Positions 1 to 9,859 of a stretch of 64,000 bases of DNA are shown here, in pieces. The notes beneath the pieces were generated by a model. The model did not search any database, was not told where the DNA came from, and saw only the letters and a list, made by a program, of their open reading frames with translations. Position 1 is the stretch's first letter, and each line of letters starts with the position of its first letter. This DNA comes from Musa acuminata AAA Group (lineage: Eukaryota; Streptophyta; Magnoliopsida; Zingiberales; Musaceae): contig NC_088342.1 of assembly GCF_036884655.1 (NCBI RefSeq), positions 34,036,001-34,100,000 of the forward strand, read 5' to 3'. A program made the position numbers and the translations under genes.

Positions 1-411
1 CAAACTGTCTTCTGCGCTTTTACGAACAAGGTTCTGTGCAGTTTACGTTTACGTCTTGATTTCATTTAGAACTGCAAACTGTCATCTGCGTTTAGACGCA
101 AACTGCGTTTAGACGCAAACTGCGTTTAGACGCAAACTGCATTTAGACGTAAACTGTGCTTAGACGCAAACTGTGTTTAGACGCAAACTGCGCTTAGACG
201 CAAACTGTGTTTAGACGCAAACTGTGTTTAGACGCAAACTGCGCTTAGACGCAATCTGCGTTTAGACGCAAACTGCACTTAGATACAAATTGTGAATCAG
301 CTTTTGCATCATAATAGTTTCTATCGAACGAACGCAGCTTTCGGTTTTAATCGCTGTAAAATTTCCGCTGCACTAATTCACCCCCCCCTCTTAGTGCTCT
401 CGATCCTAACA
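1..411 (+). repeat. 3' portion of A1 5' LTR
   Basis: This stretch aligns by eye with the last 400 bases of the downstream 3' LTR (about 6150-6561), including the 17-bp minisatellite, the poly-C tract at 381-388 and the terminal CCTAACA. The PBS follows after two bases. The rest of this LTR lies before the window. Confidence 0.93.
87..290 (+). repeat. 17-bp hairpin minisatellite, about 12 units
   Basis: Twelve tandem units of consensus TGCGTTTAGACGCAAAC. Most units can pair TGCGT with ACGCA over a TTAG loop, sometimes through G-U pairs. The array lies downstream of the LTR TATA box, so it would be in the transcribed leader. An upstream unit of about 85 bp, containing CTGCGCTTTTACGAACAAGG, is repeated in the 3' LTR. 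Confidence 0.9.
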
Positions 412-413
412 AT

Positions 414-425
414 TGGTATCAGAGC
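414..425 (+). other. Primer-binding site of A1
   Basis: TGGTATCAGAGC, complementary to the 3' end of plant initiator Met-tRNA. It starts two bases after the LTR terminus, the usual position for minus-strand DNA priming in copia and chromovirus elements. Confidence 0.95.
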
Positions 426-461
426 GGGGTATTTCTCATTTCGGATTTACACCCGAGAGAA

Positions 462-1469
462 ATGGCTCTTCAAGAGGGCTTATCGGTTGTTCGTCCACCG
501 TTCTTTAACGGATTGGACTACACTTATTGGAAAACTCGAATGAGAGTTTTCTTGATTTCTCTAAATCTGGATTTATGGAATATCGTTGAAAACGGTTTTC
601 AACTTCCCTCTAAACCGATGAATGAATGGTCGGATTTAGAGAAGAAGTATTTTTCTTTAAACGCAAAGGCTATGAATGCCTTATTTTGCGCTTTGGACAA
701 AAATGAGTTCAATCGGGTTTCTTTGTGCGAAACAGCTTTCGATATTTGGCGCACTCTTGAAATCACGCACGAGGGAACTAGTAGAGTCAAAGACTCGAAT
801 GTTAATATTTTACTGCATGATTTCGAGCTTTTTCATATGAAACCAAGCGAAACCGTTGTTGACATGTACACCCGTTTTACGGATGTCGTCAATGGTTTAA
901 AATCACTTGGTAAAAGCTTTTCGGATTTTGAACTCGTTAACAAAGTTTTGCGCTCACTTTCTAAAACATGGGATTCAAAAGTAACTGCTATTCAAGAAGC
1001 TAAAAACCTAAACAACTTACCACTTGAAGAATTAATTGGTTCATTGATGACATATGAAATGGTGCACAATGCACATGATGAACATGTTGAACACAATCAC
1101 CTTCCAAAGAACAGGAAGGATTTGGAACTCTGGACAAATGAATGCCACTTGAGCGATGACTCAAGTGATGAGGACAATGATGAACAAAACAACCTTCCAA
1201 AGAACAGGAAGGATTTGGGACATAGAACATTTGAAGACCATTCGAGCATAAGCTCAAGTGATGGTGAACTTAAACTACAAATGAAACGAAAATTAAAAAG
1301 CAAAAAGAATGGAACTACTTGCTTTAAACGCAAGAAGAAGAATAAGAATTGGGATGAATCGAGCTCCTCCGAAGACGAAGAAAAAATCAACAAAAGCGAG
1401 GCGGCAAACTACGCCTTAACAGCCTACAACGTTGAGGTAATGCCTTTGGTTTATTTTGAAATTACTTGA
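462..1469 (+). CDS. gag: Gag of A1 (335 aa), intact ORF
   Basis: Copia-type Gag, the capsid protein of the particle. The N-terminus (residues about 10-35) carries the RPPFFNG...YWKTRM segment of DUF4219-like Gag, followed by the UBN2-type helical region up to about residue 205 (IWRTLEITHEGTSRVK; LPLEELIGSLMTYEM). The start is the first ATG after the PBS and agrees with the A3 gag start. An acidic module beginning LPKNRKDL occurs twice (25 identical bases near 1100 and 1193), where other copies have one. The usual CCHC knuckle is missing: at its place only CFKRKKKNK remains before a Ser/Glu-rich tail. The ORF stops soon after a GAGGTAATG, at the point where the autonomous Gag continues. No nonsense codon is present. 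RNA binding may be weakened or depend on a helper. Confidence 0.88.
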   Translation: MALQEGLSVVRPPFFNGLDYTYWKTRMRVFLISLNLDLWNIVENGFQLPSKPMNEWSDLEKKYFSLNAKAMNALFCALDKNEFNRVSLCETAFDIWRTLEITHEGTSRVKDSNVNILLHDFELFHMKPSETVVDMYTRFTDVVNGLKSLGKSFSDFELVNKVLRSLSKTWDSKVTAIQEAKNLNNLPLEELIGSLMTYEMVHNAHDEHVEHNHLPKNRKDLELWTNECHLSDDSSDEDNDEQNNLPKNRKDLGHRTFEDHSSISSSDGELKLQMKRKLKSKKNGTTCFKRKKKNKNWDESSSSEDEEKINKSEAANYALTAYNVEVMPLVYFEIT

Positions 1470-4262
1470 TGCTTTCATAATGTAGTTTTTCTTTTTTAGT
1501 TTAGAATTAATTTTCTTGAAAATTACATGTTAAAAAAAAAAATTACAAAATTATGATCATGCTAGTAATTTCGAAAATGATAATATTGCATATTTTATGA
1601 TAAACAAACAAAATTATTTTGATTGAAAATATGAAATCATGGTTAAGAAGTAATAATGTGTATCATGTTTGATTAACATTGTTGAATGAAATCACGTTTG
1701 ATTTAAAGTAATGCACAATAATATTAAATGGCTATGATACAATGATTAACAATTTTATGCATGAGATTTTAAGTTATTCATGATCATGAGCTTGTTTGAT
1801 CTTCATGATTTAAATTCAAAATCTATAGCGAAAATCATGTCTGAATATATGAAAGTGTTAATTTCATTTTCGGATTCACTTAACAAGTGGTATCCTAACA
1901 ATCGGATTTACTCATACACTTATGAAAAATAATTTTCTAAAATAGATTTGATGAAATGATCCCTGCTTATAAATTCCATCTTGAAATATGAATGATAGTA
2001 TTTTTGCTTGCAAAGATTTGTTTCACATACATATCTCCTATGATTCATGTGCAGAAAAAGAATTTATAAATCATAATACAATGAGATTTCTTATGCAAAA
2101 ATAAAGCGCTTTTGTGATTCATTGCTAAAGAGAATAATTATTAAAATCATGATCTTGATAATTATAACATGAAGCTCGTTATAAATCAAGATTGTTCATT
2201 ATGCTTATCAAAAAGGAGTTCTTCAAATGAAATGCAACTTGTCTTTTGATTTCTTAGAATTCAATGAAGTGTCATATTAATATCTTAAAACTTGGAATAT
2301 TTTAAAATGTGATCTTGATAATAATGTTTCAAGTTGCTCTTTGTACTATATCTTTTCAAATGAATCATGAGCCTTGATATCATATATTTCATAATATAGA
2401 AATAACAAGATTTCTTTACCTTTTGTCTTGAACTTTCATGCTTATCTTAATTTGGCATATAAAGACTAAGGCATGATTAGATGAAAAAGAATCTCTTAAA
2501 AAATGCTTTTCCCATCTGATCGAGATTAATGATTTCATGATATTTTGTGAATCTCGAAATTAATTTTAATGACTTGATTATGAATTTCAAGTTAATGATT
2601 TGATTTGAATAAGTTTTATCTAAATCATAATCTTGATCTTGCAAAATTGAAGTCACAAATAATAACTTGTGGTATTCATGAATTGATACTCACAATATGA
2701 AAGCATTGATATTCATGACTTGAATTGGATTGAAACATTGTATGCTTAAATTAATCATTCTCCTATGTTTCAAAAATTCCTTAAATGCCTTATGTGATGA
2801 TTGAAAACTAACTTGCTTTATGATGAATCACGAATCATAACTTGATCTATGATGCCTTGAAATGATAAAATGGGGAGAAGTTTTGATCATGCATGGTAGG
2901 ATATAATTTGACAAAATTGATACCATCATGATATGAAACATTTATGATGTGCAATTATGCATGCAATACTTGTGCTTTCTAATTATGATGTGATGTGTTG
3001 CATATGATGTAAATCATGATTTAAAATGCTATGAGTGCTAAGTTACACACTTTGAGAAGAAATTGCTATATTGAAACATTAATGTAATTATGAATGGTGA
3101 TATGAAATTATGCATGTAATACTTCAACCTATGATAACGATGCATGCAATGATAAAATATTCATAATGAAAAATTGTCTTGACATTCATAACTTGATTAT
3201 TCATCCTTTGTCATGATTTTAAAATCATTGTAAAAGGAAAAAGAACTACAAAACTGTATTATTCCTTTCTTTTTGACAATGATAAAGGGGGAGATAGCTA
3301 GCTTGCACAAGTCAAGAAGATGCAAAAACTTGATTGCTAACTTGCTTATTTCAAGAAGCAAAAATTGTCTTCTTGAAAATCACTATCTTGAATATCTCAA
3401 GAAGCAAGACTTGCAACCTGCACATTACAATAGGAAGCAATAATCATGAGCCTACACAAGAAAGTTATCTTGCATTTGCTTTCGAAGTTTTTGCTAGCTT
3501 GTATATTGCGAAACTTGTATATCGTAAAAATTGCTAGCTTGTAGTCTAAAGAGAAGCGAAAAGTTGCTATCTCAAAAGAAGCATATGTGCTATCTTGCCT
3601 ATCTCAAGAGGCAAAAATGCTAACTTGCACATCTAGCAAAACTTGACAAATTTGCATATTTCAAGAAGCAAGAGTTGCCTTCTTGAACATCTCTAATTTG
3701 CTAGCTTGCATGATATAGAACTTGCTATCTTGAACATCTCTAATTTTCATACCAAGTGCTATCTTGTATACTGTAAAACTTGCATATCTAAAACTTGATA
3801 GCTTGAATGTTCTAAGCATGATGTAACATTTGCTAAATTTTTTGGCTTTAAAACTGCATGATGATAAAACTTGATATTATGTTTTTCATGCAATAAGTTA
3901 AACTAATATCACAAACACTTGATTGTGATACTTCTCCTTTTTGTTGATGACAAAGGGGGAGAAGTATATTGATGAAAGTATGTTGATGACATGACATGTG
4001 ATGCATAAGTTTATGCATATGTTCATGTTGACGTGTTGCAAGTATTCATGATGAATATTGCAATGACTTGAATTCAGTTTGAATTCAAGGTTCTATCAAT
4101 ATGGCATATTGATAGGGGGAGTTTGTTTAAACTCTGGGAGTTAAGGTTAACTCCGATTATGATGACATGTTGCTTAGATTTTTGAATCTAAGAGTTTCTA
4201 TCAATAAGGTATATTGATAGGGGGAGTTTGTTTAAACTCCGGGAGTTAAGTTTAACTCCGTC
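1470..4262 (+). other. Non-coding internal domain of A1
   Basis: About 2.8 kb of AT-rich sequence without a credible ORF, in the place where pol would be. The first 1.8 kb is rich in ATGATTT/AAATCAT words. From about 3290 to 3850 a degenerate repeat built of GCTAGCTTGCA and TTTCAAGAAGCAAAA recurs, with TTCAAGAA and TTCTTGAA pairs at 3350-3377 and 3660-3687. Related blocks sit at the same distance from the PPT in N1, N2 and A3, so the region is inherited by the gag-only group. Confidence 0.8.
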
Positions 4263-4333
4263 ATCAAGTGGTTGTCATCATCAAAAAGGGGGAGATTATT
4301 GAATCTCGTATTTTGATGATGAAACTACTTGAT
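4263..4333 (+). promoter_or_regulatory. Polypurine tract inside a stem-loop spanning the internal/3' LTR boundary
   Basis: The PPT AAAAAGGGGGAGA (4283-4295) primes plus-strand DNA synthesis. It is flanked by inverted arms at 4263-4286 and 4311-4333 that pair over 23 positions, with one G-U and one bulged G. The apical part holds the PPT and the first bases of U3. The same structure with different arm sequences occurs in the other LTR-A copies. Confidence 0.8.
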
Positions 4334-4764
4334 ATATGTTTATGATTTAATCTGCGTTTTGAGTGACGCAGGATGCTTTGATCAGAATGAGACAATTAAA
4401 ACAGGAAAATCATGTTGTGCCGAAGGAACATGTCAGAAGATTGGACGTCGGGCCGGTGGATCGGTCGACGTATCGACAGAAGGCTTCGGGCCGTGGACTC
4501 GGGCATCGGGCCAAGAAGAGCGGGTATTGTGCCAAGGATATCGGAGTTGCGGAGTCAACTGGCCGATTAGGCAATAGGCTGCAGGAAAGGACGATGCGCC
4601 GAAGAATCGGACGAAGCGTCGAGGGACCAATGACATGCCAGACAACTTGGTTAATTGCTTAGGATTAATTGTCTCGATCGAAGTTTTTCTTTAATTGTGC
4701 AGGATTAGCTATGATAACGATGAAGACATAAAGTGAAATAAAGTGTCGGAGTCAAGCGCGAAGG

Positions 4765-5065
4765 ATTTGTTGCAAGTTCGAGAGTTCGACGGAAGTCCGA
4801 AGGTTCATCGGGAATGCTACCGGAACTAGCCGAGAATGAGTTGGGAGCTTGCCGAAGGGTTTTTCGGAAGCTCGCCGGAAGGTTCGTTGGGAGTTCGCGG
4901 AGCTCGCCGAGAAAGATCGGAGCTTGCCGAAGAAGCTCGTTGGAACTTGCTAAGAACAAATCGTGAAGTCTAGGAGCTTGCCGGGAGTCCGCAGAATGGT
5001 TTCCGAGAGTTCATCGGAAGACCGTCGGAAGTTTGCTGAAAGCTCGCCAGAAGAAGTCTTGACTT
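4765..5065 (+). repeat. Degenerate 11-bp periodic array in U3
   Basis: Repeats built around CGGAAG, GCTTGCCGAAG and GCTCGCCGGAA recur at roughly 11-bp steps. The same block, read on the other strand as CTTCCGGCGAA-like units, is present in the LTRs of N2, A2, A3 and A4. It lies about 0.5-0.8 kb upstream of the TATA box. Confidence 0.7.
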
Positions 5066-5227
5066 GCAGACTTTGTAATAGCTTAGAAAATGTCTTTAAA
5101 ATCATAGTTAGCACATTAATTAGGGTTAGGATTAGGTGTTAATCCTATAACCCAAGTATGGGCCAATTAGGCCCAAGTTCGGACTGGTTTGGGCCAAGTT
5201 TGGAGCCAAACCAAGTGAGCTGAAATA

Positions 5228-5520
5228 GTGAAAGAGGTAGCACCGCCCCAGCCAGGAGGTGCAACCGCCCAGGCTCAGTCTCCGAGCGAGACTGGGCGGT
5301 GCAACCTCTTCTGTCAAGAGGTAGCACCGCCAGAGCTCAAGTTTCGAGCTCTGCCAGGCGGTGCAACCTCTCCAGTCAGGAGGTGCAACCGCCTGAGCTC
5401 GGTCTTCGAGCTCTGGCAGAGAGGTGCAACCTCCCTGACAGAGAGGTGGCACCGCCTGAGCTCGGTCTTCGAGCTCTGCCAGGCGGTGCAACCTCTCCAG
5501 TCAAGAGGTGCAATCGCCTG
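5228..5520 (+). repeat. GC-rich promoter-proximal repeats of the LTR
   Basis: Alternating modules of GGCGGTGCAACCTC, GAGGTGGCACCGCC and TTCGAGCTCTG make imperfect tandem copies ending about 60 bp upstream of the TATA box. Open frames across this block, with residues such as ELEDRAQAV, are by-products of the repeat and not genes. Confidence 0.85.
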
Positions 5521-5586
5521 ATCCCGGAATTCCGGGATTTGATCGTTTTGAGCTCCAAATTTGAATTGGGTTGGGGCCTATAAATA
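5521..5586 (+). promoter_or_regulatory. LTR core promoter: 18-bp palindrome and TATA box
   Basis: ATCCCGGAATTCCGGGAT (5521-5538) is a perfect 18-bp palindrome. TATAAATA follows at 5579-5586. The palindrome is kept exactly in the A2 5' LTR and nearly so in the A2 3' LTR and A4. Transcription would begin about 30 bp beyond the TATA box. Confidence 0.75.
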
Positions 5587-5904
5587 CCCCACCCATTCAG
5601 CACTGAAAAGAGCAAGAACTTACCCGAAATCTTGATCTTTTCAGTGGTTCTTAGAGCTCAAAACTGCTAGTTTTTCCTCCTCCTTCTGTTCTTCAAGTTT
5701 GAGTTGTAAAGAGAGGAGAGAAAACATCTGTAAGGGTTCTCTCCTAAGCCCGTCAAAAGGAGTGAATCTGTAAGAGGGTAGTTGGCCTTCGCCTATTGAA
5801 GGAAGGCCTCTAGTTGACGTCGGTAACCTCATCGGTGGAGGAAGCCAAAAGTGGAGTAGGTCAAGACTGACCGAACCACTCTAAATCTCTGGTTTGCGTT
5901 TATT

Positions 5905-6440
5905 TTGAGCACTTTATCATTACTGCAAACCTCCTACATAGCTACTGCTCTCTGCGCTTTTACGAACGAGTTCTATGCAGTTTACGTTCACGTCTTGGTT
6001 CCATCTACAAACTGCAAACTGTCTCTCTGCGCTTTTACAAATGAGTTCTGTGCAGTTTACGTTTACGTCTTGATTTCACTTACAACTGCAAACTGTCTTC
6101 TGCGCTTTTTTACGAACAAGGTTCTGTGCAGTTTACGTTTACGTCTTTTGATTTCATTTACAACTGCAAACTGTCTTCTGCGCTTTTACGAACAAGGTTC
6201 TGTGCAGTTTACGTTTACGTCTTGATTTCATTTAGAACTGCAAACTGTCATCTGCGTTTAGACGCAAACTGCGTTTAGACGCAAACTGCGTTTAGACGCA
6301 AACTGCGTTTAGACGTAAACTGTGCTTAGACGCAAACTGTGTTTAGACGCAAACTGCGCTTAGACGCAAACTGTGTTTAGACGCAAACTGCGCTTAGACG
6401 CAATCTGCGCTTAGACGCAAACTGCACTTAGATACAAACT
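5905..6440 (+). repeat. Nested leader minisatellites (about 88-bp units, then 17-bp units)
   Basis: About four units of 85-90 bp with CTGCGCTTTTACGAACAAGG and CAGTTTACGTTTACGTCTTG lead into eleven or so 17-bp units of TGCGTTTAGACGCAAAC type. Both lie after the TATA box and so in the R/U5 part of the transcript. Confidence 0.88.
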
Positions 6441-6561
6441 GTGAATCAGCTTTTGCATCATAATAGTTTCTATCGAACGAACGCAGCTTTCGGTTTTAAT
6501 CGCTGTAAAATTTCCGCTGCACTAATTCACCCCCCCGCTCTTAGTGCTCTCGATCCTAACA

Positions 6562-7625
6562 CATATGATATCTATGTTTTTAAGAGCCACAAGGATGGTA
6601 ATATGTATTTTCAAGATATCTTTGGTCAAGAAAATAACCTTTTTCAACTATGAAATATTATAGTCGAGTTAGTGAATTTAGTATTAAACTTCTCAATTAG
6701 TCTAACTATAAGATCTGGAAGACTTATTTGAAATCTTATCTTATAGGGGAAGATCTATGAGATGTGGTTGGTCATAATAACAACACTAGATGCTGCGGTG
6801 ACAACATGAAGAGATGGAATTTAAATGCAAAGGCTGAATTTGTATTAAAAAGATCTATTTCTTATTACCTCTTTGAATATATTATTCATTCAAATTAGCT
6901 TCAGAGATTTAGATCACTCTTGATGCATTGCTCAACAAAAAGAATATGACTCGACTTTAATATTTAGAGAATCATTTAGCAAATATTATCTAGATCTCTT
7001 AATTTCTTAGTATTTTTTGAAGATTAAAAATTTATGTTTAGAGATATCACTCTTAGATCTAAATGAGTCTATTTTTGATGCACCATTATATTATTCGTAG
7101 TCTTCAGAAAAAAAATACTCCTTATGTTACATCTATTCAAGGATGGGTTCAATAACCATCCTTAGTAGAGTTGAAAAATCTTTTTATTTCTCAAGAATCT
7201 CTAATTTATCAAATGGCAAGAGTTTATACTTTAGGGGGAGATGGAGATGTCCTTTTGACAAATAAAAGAAAAGAGTAATGATAATGATAAAGAGAAGAAG
7301 GATAATGCTAACATCAAACAAGAGTCTTCTTGAAATAATGGTGCAAATTGAAAGAATATCAGGTGTTATAGGTGTGGCAAGTTAGGCTATATCAAGAAAA
7401 ATTATCATGTGAAGATTAAAGAAGAAAATATTACAAATAAAAAAGATTGTTCTAATGCTACTAATGAAGATTAGGGCAAATGCTTTATAGCTAAACTAAT
7501 AAGACCATGACATCTATCTATTTTGAAAATGATTGGATTATTAATTCAGGATATGGTCATCATCTCACTAGTGATGGTACCAAATTTACCGATCTTCATC
7601 AATATAAAAGTAATGATATAACTAT
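6562..7625 (+). pseudogene. Degenerate copia C1: gag and start of protease
   Basis: Many stops and frameshifts, but Gag words are readable: YKIWKTYLKSYL, then NLNAKAEF and LLNKKNMTRLQ. A CCHC knuckle near 7364-7405 reads CYRCGKLGYIKKNY, with the His and last Cys replaced by Tyr. The protease motif near 7531-7575 reads WIINSGYGHHLTSDG, where the catalytic Asp of DSG is Asn. The element continues at 20696 after the N1 insertion. Its 5' part was lost or lies left of A1. Confidence 0.8.
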
Positions 7626-7970
7626 TGTTAGGATCAAGTCGGTACTAAGAGGGGGGTGAATTAGTGTTTACGATAAAAACGATGGTTTGAAAATTCTCAT
7701 TCGATAAAAATCGATATCAGAAAGAGTTTAACTTGAAAGTGTGTTCATAAGCATAGTGAGAGTAGTAAGCAAGTAAATTAGTTTACAATATGAGAATGAA
7801 AATTAGAACAGAAATGTAAACCAAGTACACCGGGTTTTTAGTAGTTCACTTGTCGTGACCTACGTCCACTTTCGATTCCTCTTCCGTTGAGGCCACCGAC
7901 GTCCACTAATGGTCTTCCTTCAATGGGTGAAGACCAGCTACCCTCTTACAACTCTTTTCTCCTTTTTAGT
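7626..7970 (-). repeat. Truncated 3' LTR of N1
   Basis: It starts TGTTAGGATCAAGTCGG, the reverse complement of the LTR end, with a short G6 run, and matches the leader part of other LTR-A LTRs up to about CTCCTTTTTAG. Beyond that the sequence switches directly to internal AT-rich DNA, so U3, the TATA region and the PPT are deleted. Confidence 0.8.
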
Positions 7971-8775
7971 GAAAGAGAGAATAAAAAATAATTTATAAAA
8001 AATCTAATTTATAATTCTGAGAAATCAAAAGAGAAATCATGATTCATTTGGATAATTCTCTTTAATAAAATGAAAGAATTACAGTGAGTTATCTTAATTT
8101 ATATAAAAATCTTAAGTTATAATTATCAAGATATCAAGATCATGATTTGGATAATAACTTATTCAAATTCATATCATTAAAATCACTTTCATAGTTCAAG
8201 AAATTCAAAAAATAATAATATACATGGATTGAAAAACTTGATAAGTTTTAGAAATAAAGACATTTTCAAAAGAGATGCATTCCCCATTTTATGTGTTTCA
8301 ATTTATGTAATTTATTTTATACAAACATGCCTTTATCTTTTATGCTAAATAAAAATATGCATCAATGTTTAAAAACTGAAAAACAAGCTTCATCACGAAA
8401 ATCATTAAGATAAACATTTAAGCATTCATAGAATTATTTTTATTTGGTATGCTTATTACACAAATAAGTATTCAAATTTATATCACTTATTACACAAATA
8501 CTTAATGAGTTATATCCACTAACATAGCATCTGTAAACAAAAGATTCGATTTATTAATAATTATTTTAATTCCAATGATTTTCTTTTATTATTATTTGTT
8601 GTAGTAATATATTTTTCCTTTTTAGTGAATCTAACTCATTGCATTTAGTGTAAGGAGCTAATATGTAATTGTCATGCTCATTTTTAATTTTTCAAAATCA
8701 CTAGAAAGAGAAGCATGATTTTTTTTGTATTTTTTATTTCTTACTAACTAATTTAAAAATAACTCATGAAATGCA
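7971..8775 (-). other. Non-coding internal remnant of N1
   Basis: AT-rich sequence resembling the internal domain of N2 and of N1's other internal block (words such as AAATCATGATTCATTTGGATAA). No ORF is supported. Confidence 0.65.
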
Positions 8776-9809
8776 TCAATTAATTTTATAGTAAGGTAAA
8801 TGAGTTTTGGTTAAGTCACTTACCTCATTGTCGAAGGCTATTAAGGTATAGTTCGCCACCTTGTCTTTGTTGATTTGCTCCTCATCTTCGGGCGTACTCG
8901 TTTCGTCTTATGTTGCCCTGAGTGCTTTCTTCTTCTTTTGTGCAAGCACCTTCTTCTTCAGTTATGGACATTTGCTTTTGAAGTGCCCCAGCCAATTGCA
9001 TTCATAACAAGTTGTTTTATTCTTTTTAAGTTCATTTTTATTCTTATATTCTTATTTTATGAGTTTCTTTAATTTTATTGTAAGGAGTTCAAAGTCATCA
9101 TTACTTGAGCTTTCACTTGAGTGGTATTCATTTGTATAAAGTATCAAATCCTTCTTGTTCTTTGGAAGATTATTCTCATGTTCATCATTTTCATCATGTG
9201 TTATTTCATAGGTCATTAAAGACCCGATAAGTTCTTCAAGAAGGAAATTGTTCAAGTTTTTGTCCCTTATATTGTCGTCACTTTTGGATCCTAACTTTTT
9301 AGAAAGGATCTTAGTATTTTGTTAACAAGTTCAAAATTAGAAAAACTTTTACCAAGTGCTTTCAAACCATTGATGACATATATAAAATGGGTGTACATGT
9401 CTCCAATGGTTTCGCTTGGTTCCATTCAAAATAATTCAAAACTATACATCAAAAGATTATTTTTGATTTTTTTAACCCTACTTGTGCCTTCATGTGTGAT
9501 TTCAAGAGTGTGACAAATGTCATGTGTAGTTTCATAAGTCAAAATATGATTAAACTCATTTTTATCCAAAGCACAAAACAAAGTATTCATAGCTTTTGCA
9601 TTTAACGAAAATGAGTTTTTCTCAAAATCATTCCATTCATTCATAAGTTTAGAGAGTTGTTAAAAACCATATTTGATAATATTTCATAAATTAAAATTTA
9701 AATAAAGTAAGAAAACTCTCATTCGTGTTTTCCAATATGTGTAGTCTGTCCCATTGGACATAGGAGGACGAGTGATAGAAAGACCCCCTTGAAAGTAGAA
9801 AAAAACCAT
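8776..9809 (-). pseudogene. gag: Gag of N1, broken, with a complete CCHC knuckle
   Basis: Gag fragments read on the minus strand as MNEWNDFEKNSFSLNAKAMN (about 9644 down) and LLEELIGSLMTYE (about 9245 down), separated by frameshifts and stops. Unlike A1, A3 and N2 it keeps a full knuckle, CYECNWLGHFKSKCP, near 8965-9015. A stop follows the knuckle, and a Ser/Glu-rich tail ends NYTLIAFDNEV at a perfect GAGGTAAGT. The start is taken from the ATG at 9809-9807, the first after the PBS. Confidence 0.82.
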
Positions 9810-9859
9810 ATTTCTTGGGTGTTAAACTAAATAGAGAGTAACTTGGCTCTGATATCAAC

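Larger units (their letters stand above)
1..6561 (+). mobile_element. Element A1: gag-only LTR-A copia retrotransposon, 5' LTR cut by window edge
   Basis: A non-autonomous LTR retrotransposon on the plus strand. In order it shows the end of a 5' LTR, a PBS, one gag ORF, about 2.8 kb of AT-rich non-coding DNA, a PPT and a complete 2265-bp 3' LTR. No protease, integrase, reverse transcriptase or RNase H is present, so replication would need proteins from an autonomous relative such as A2. Both LTRs end in the same CTCGATCCTAACA. The layout matches the published TR-GAG concept (terminal repeats plus a gag domain). The left TSD lies outside the window. Confidence 0.9.
4297..6561 (+). repeat. 3' LTR of A1 (2265 bp)
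   Basis: It starts TATTGAATCTCG (usual TG changed to TA) and ends CGATCCTAACA, identical to the 5' LTR terminus. Left to right it holds the stem-loop arm, a small hairpin CTGCGT...ACGCAG near 4352-4371, an 11-bp periodic array, GC-rich repeats, an 18-bp palindrome, a TATA box, and a leader with nested minisatellites. It is followed by C1 sequence. Confidence 0.92.

Noticed and set aside
87..290. Regular short direct repeats that resemble a CRISPR array
   Set aside because: Units are contiguous 17-bp copies without unique spacers, inside an LTR, in a plant genome with no cas genes.
414..425. PBS sequences as remnants of tRNA genes
   Set aside because: Only the 12-base tRNA 3' end complement is present at LTR borders; no cloverleaf can be built.
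5132..5491. 119-codon frame with ELEDRAQAV repeats; similar frames at 38890-39286 and 58020-58804
   Set aside because: Made by the GC-rich LTR repeats on both strands and in several frames; no domain.
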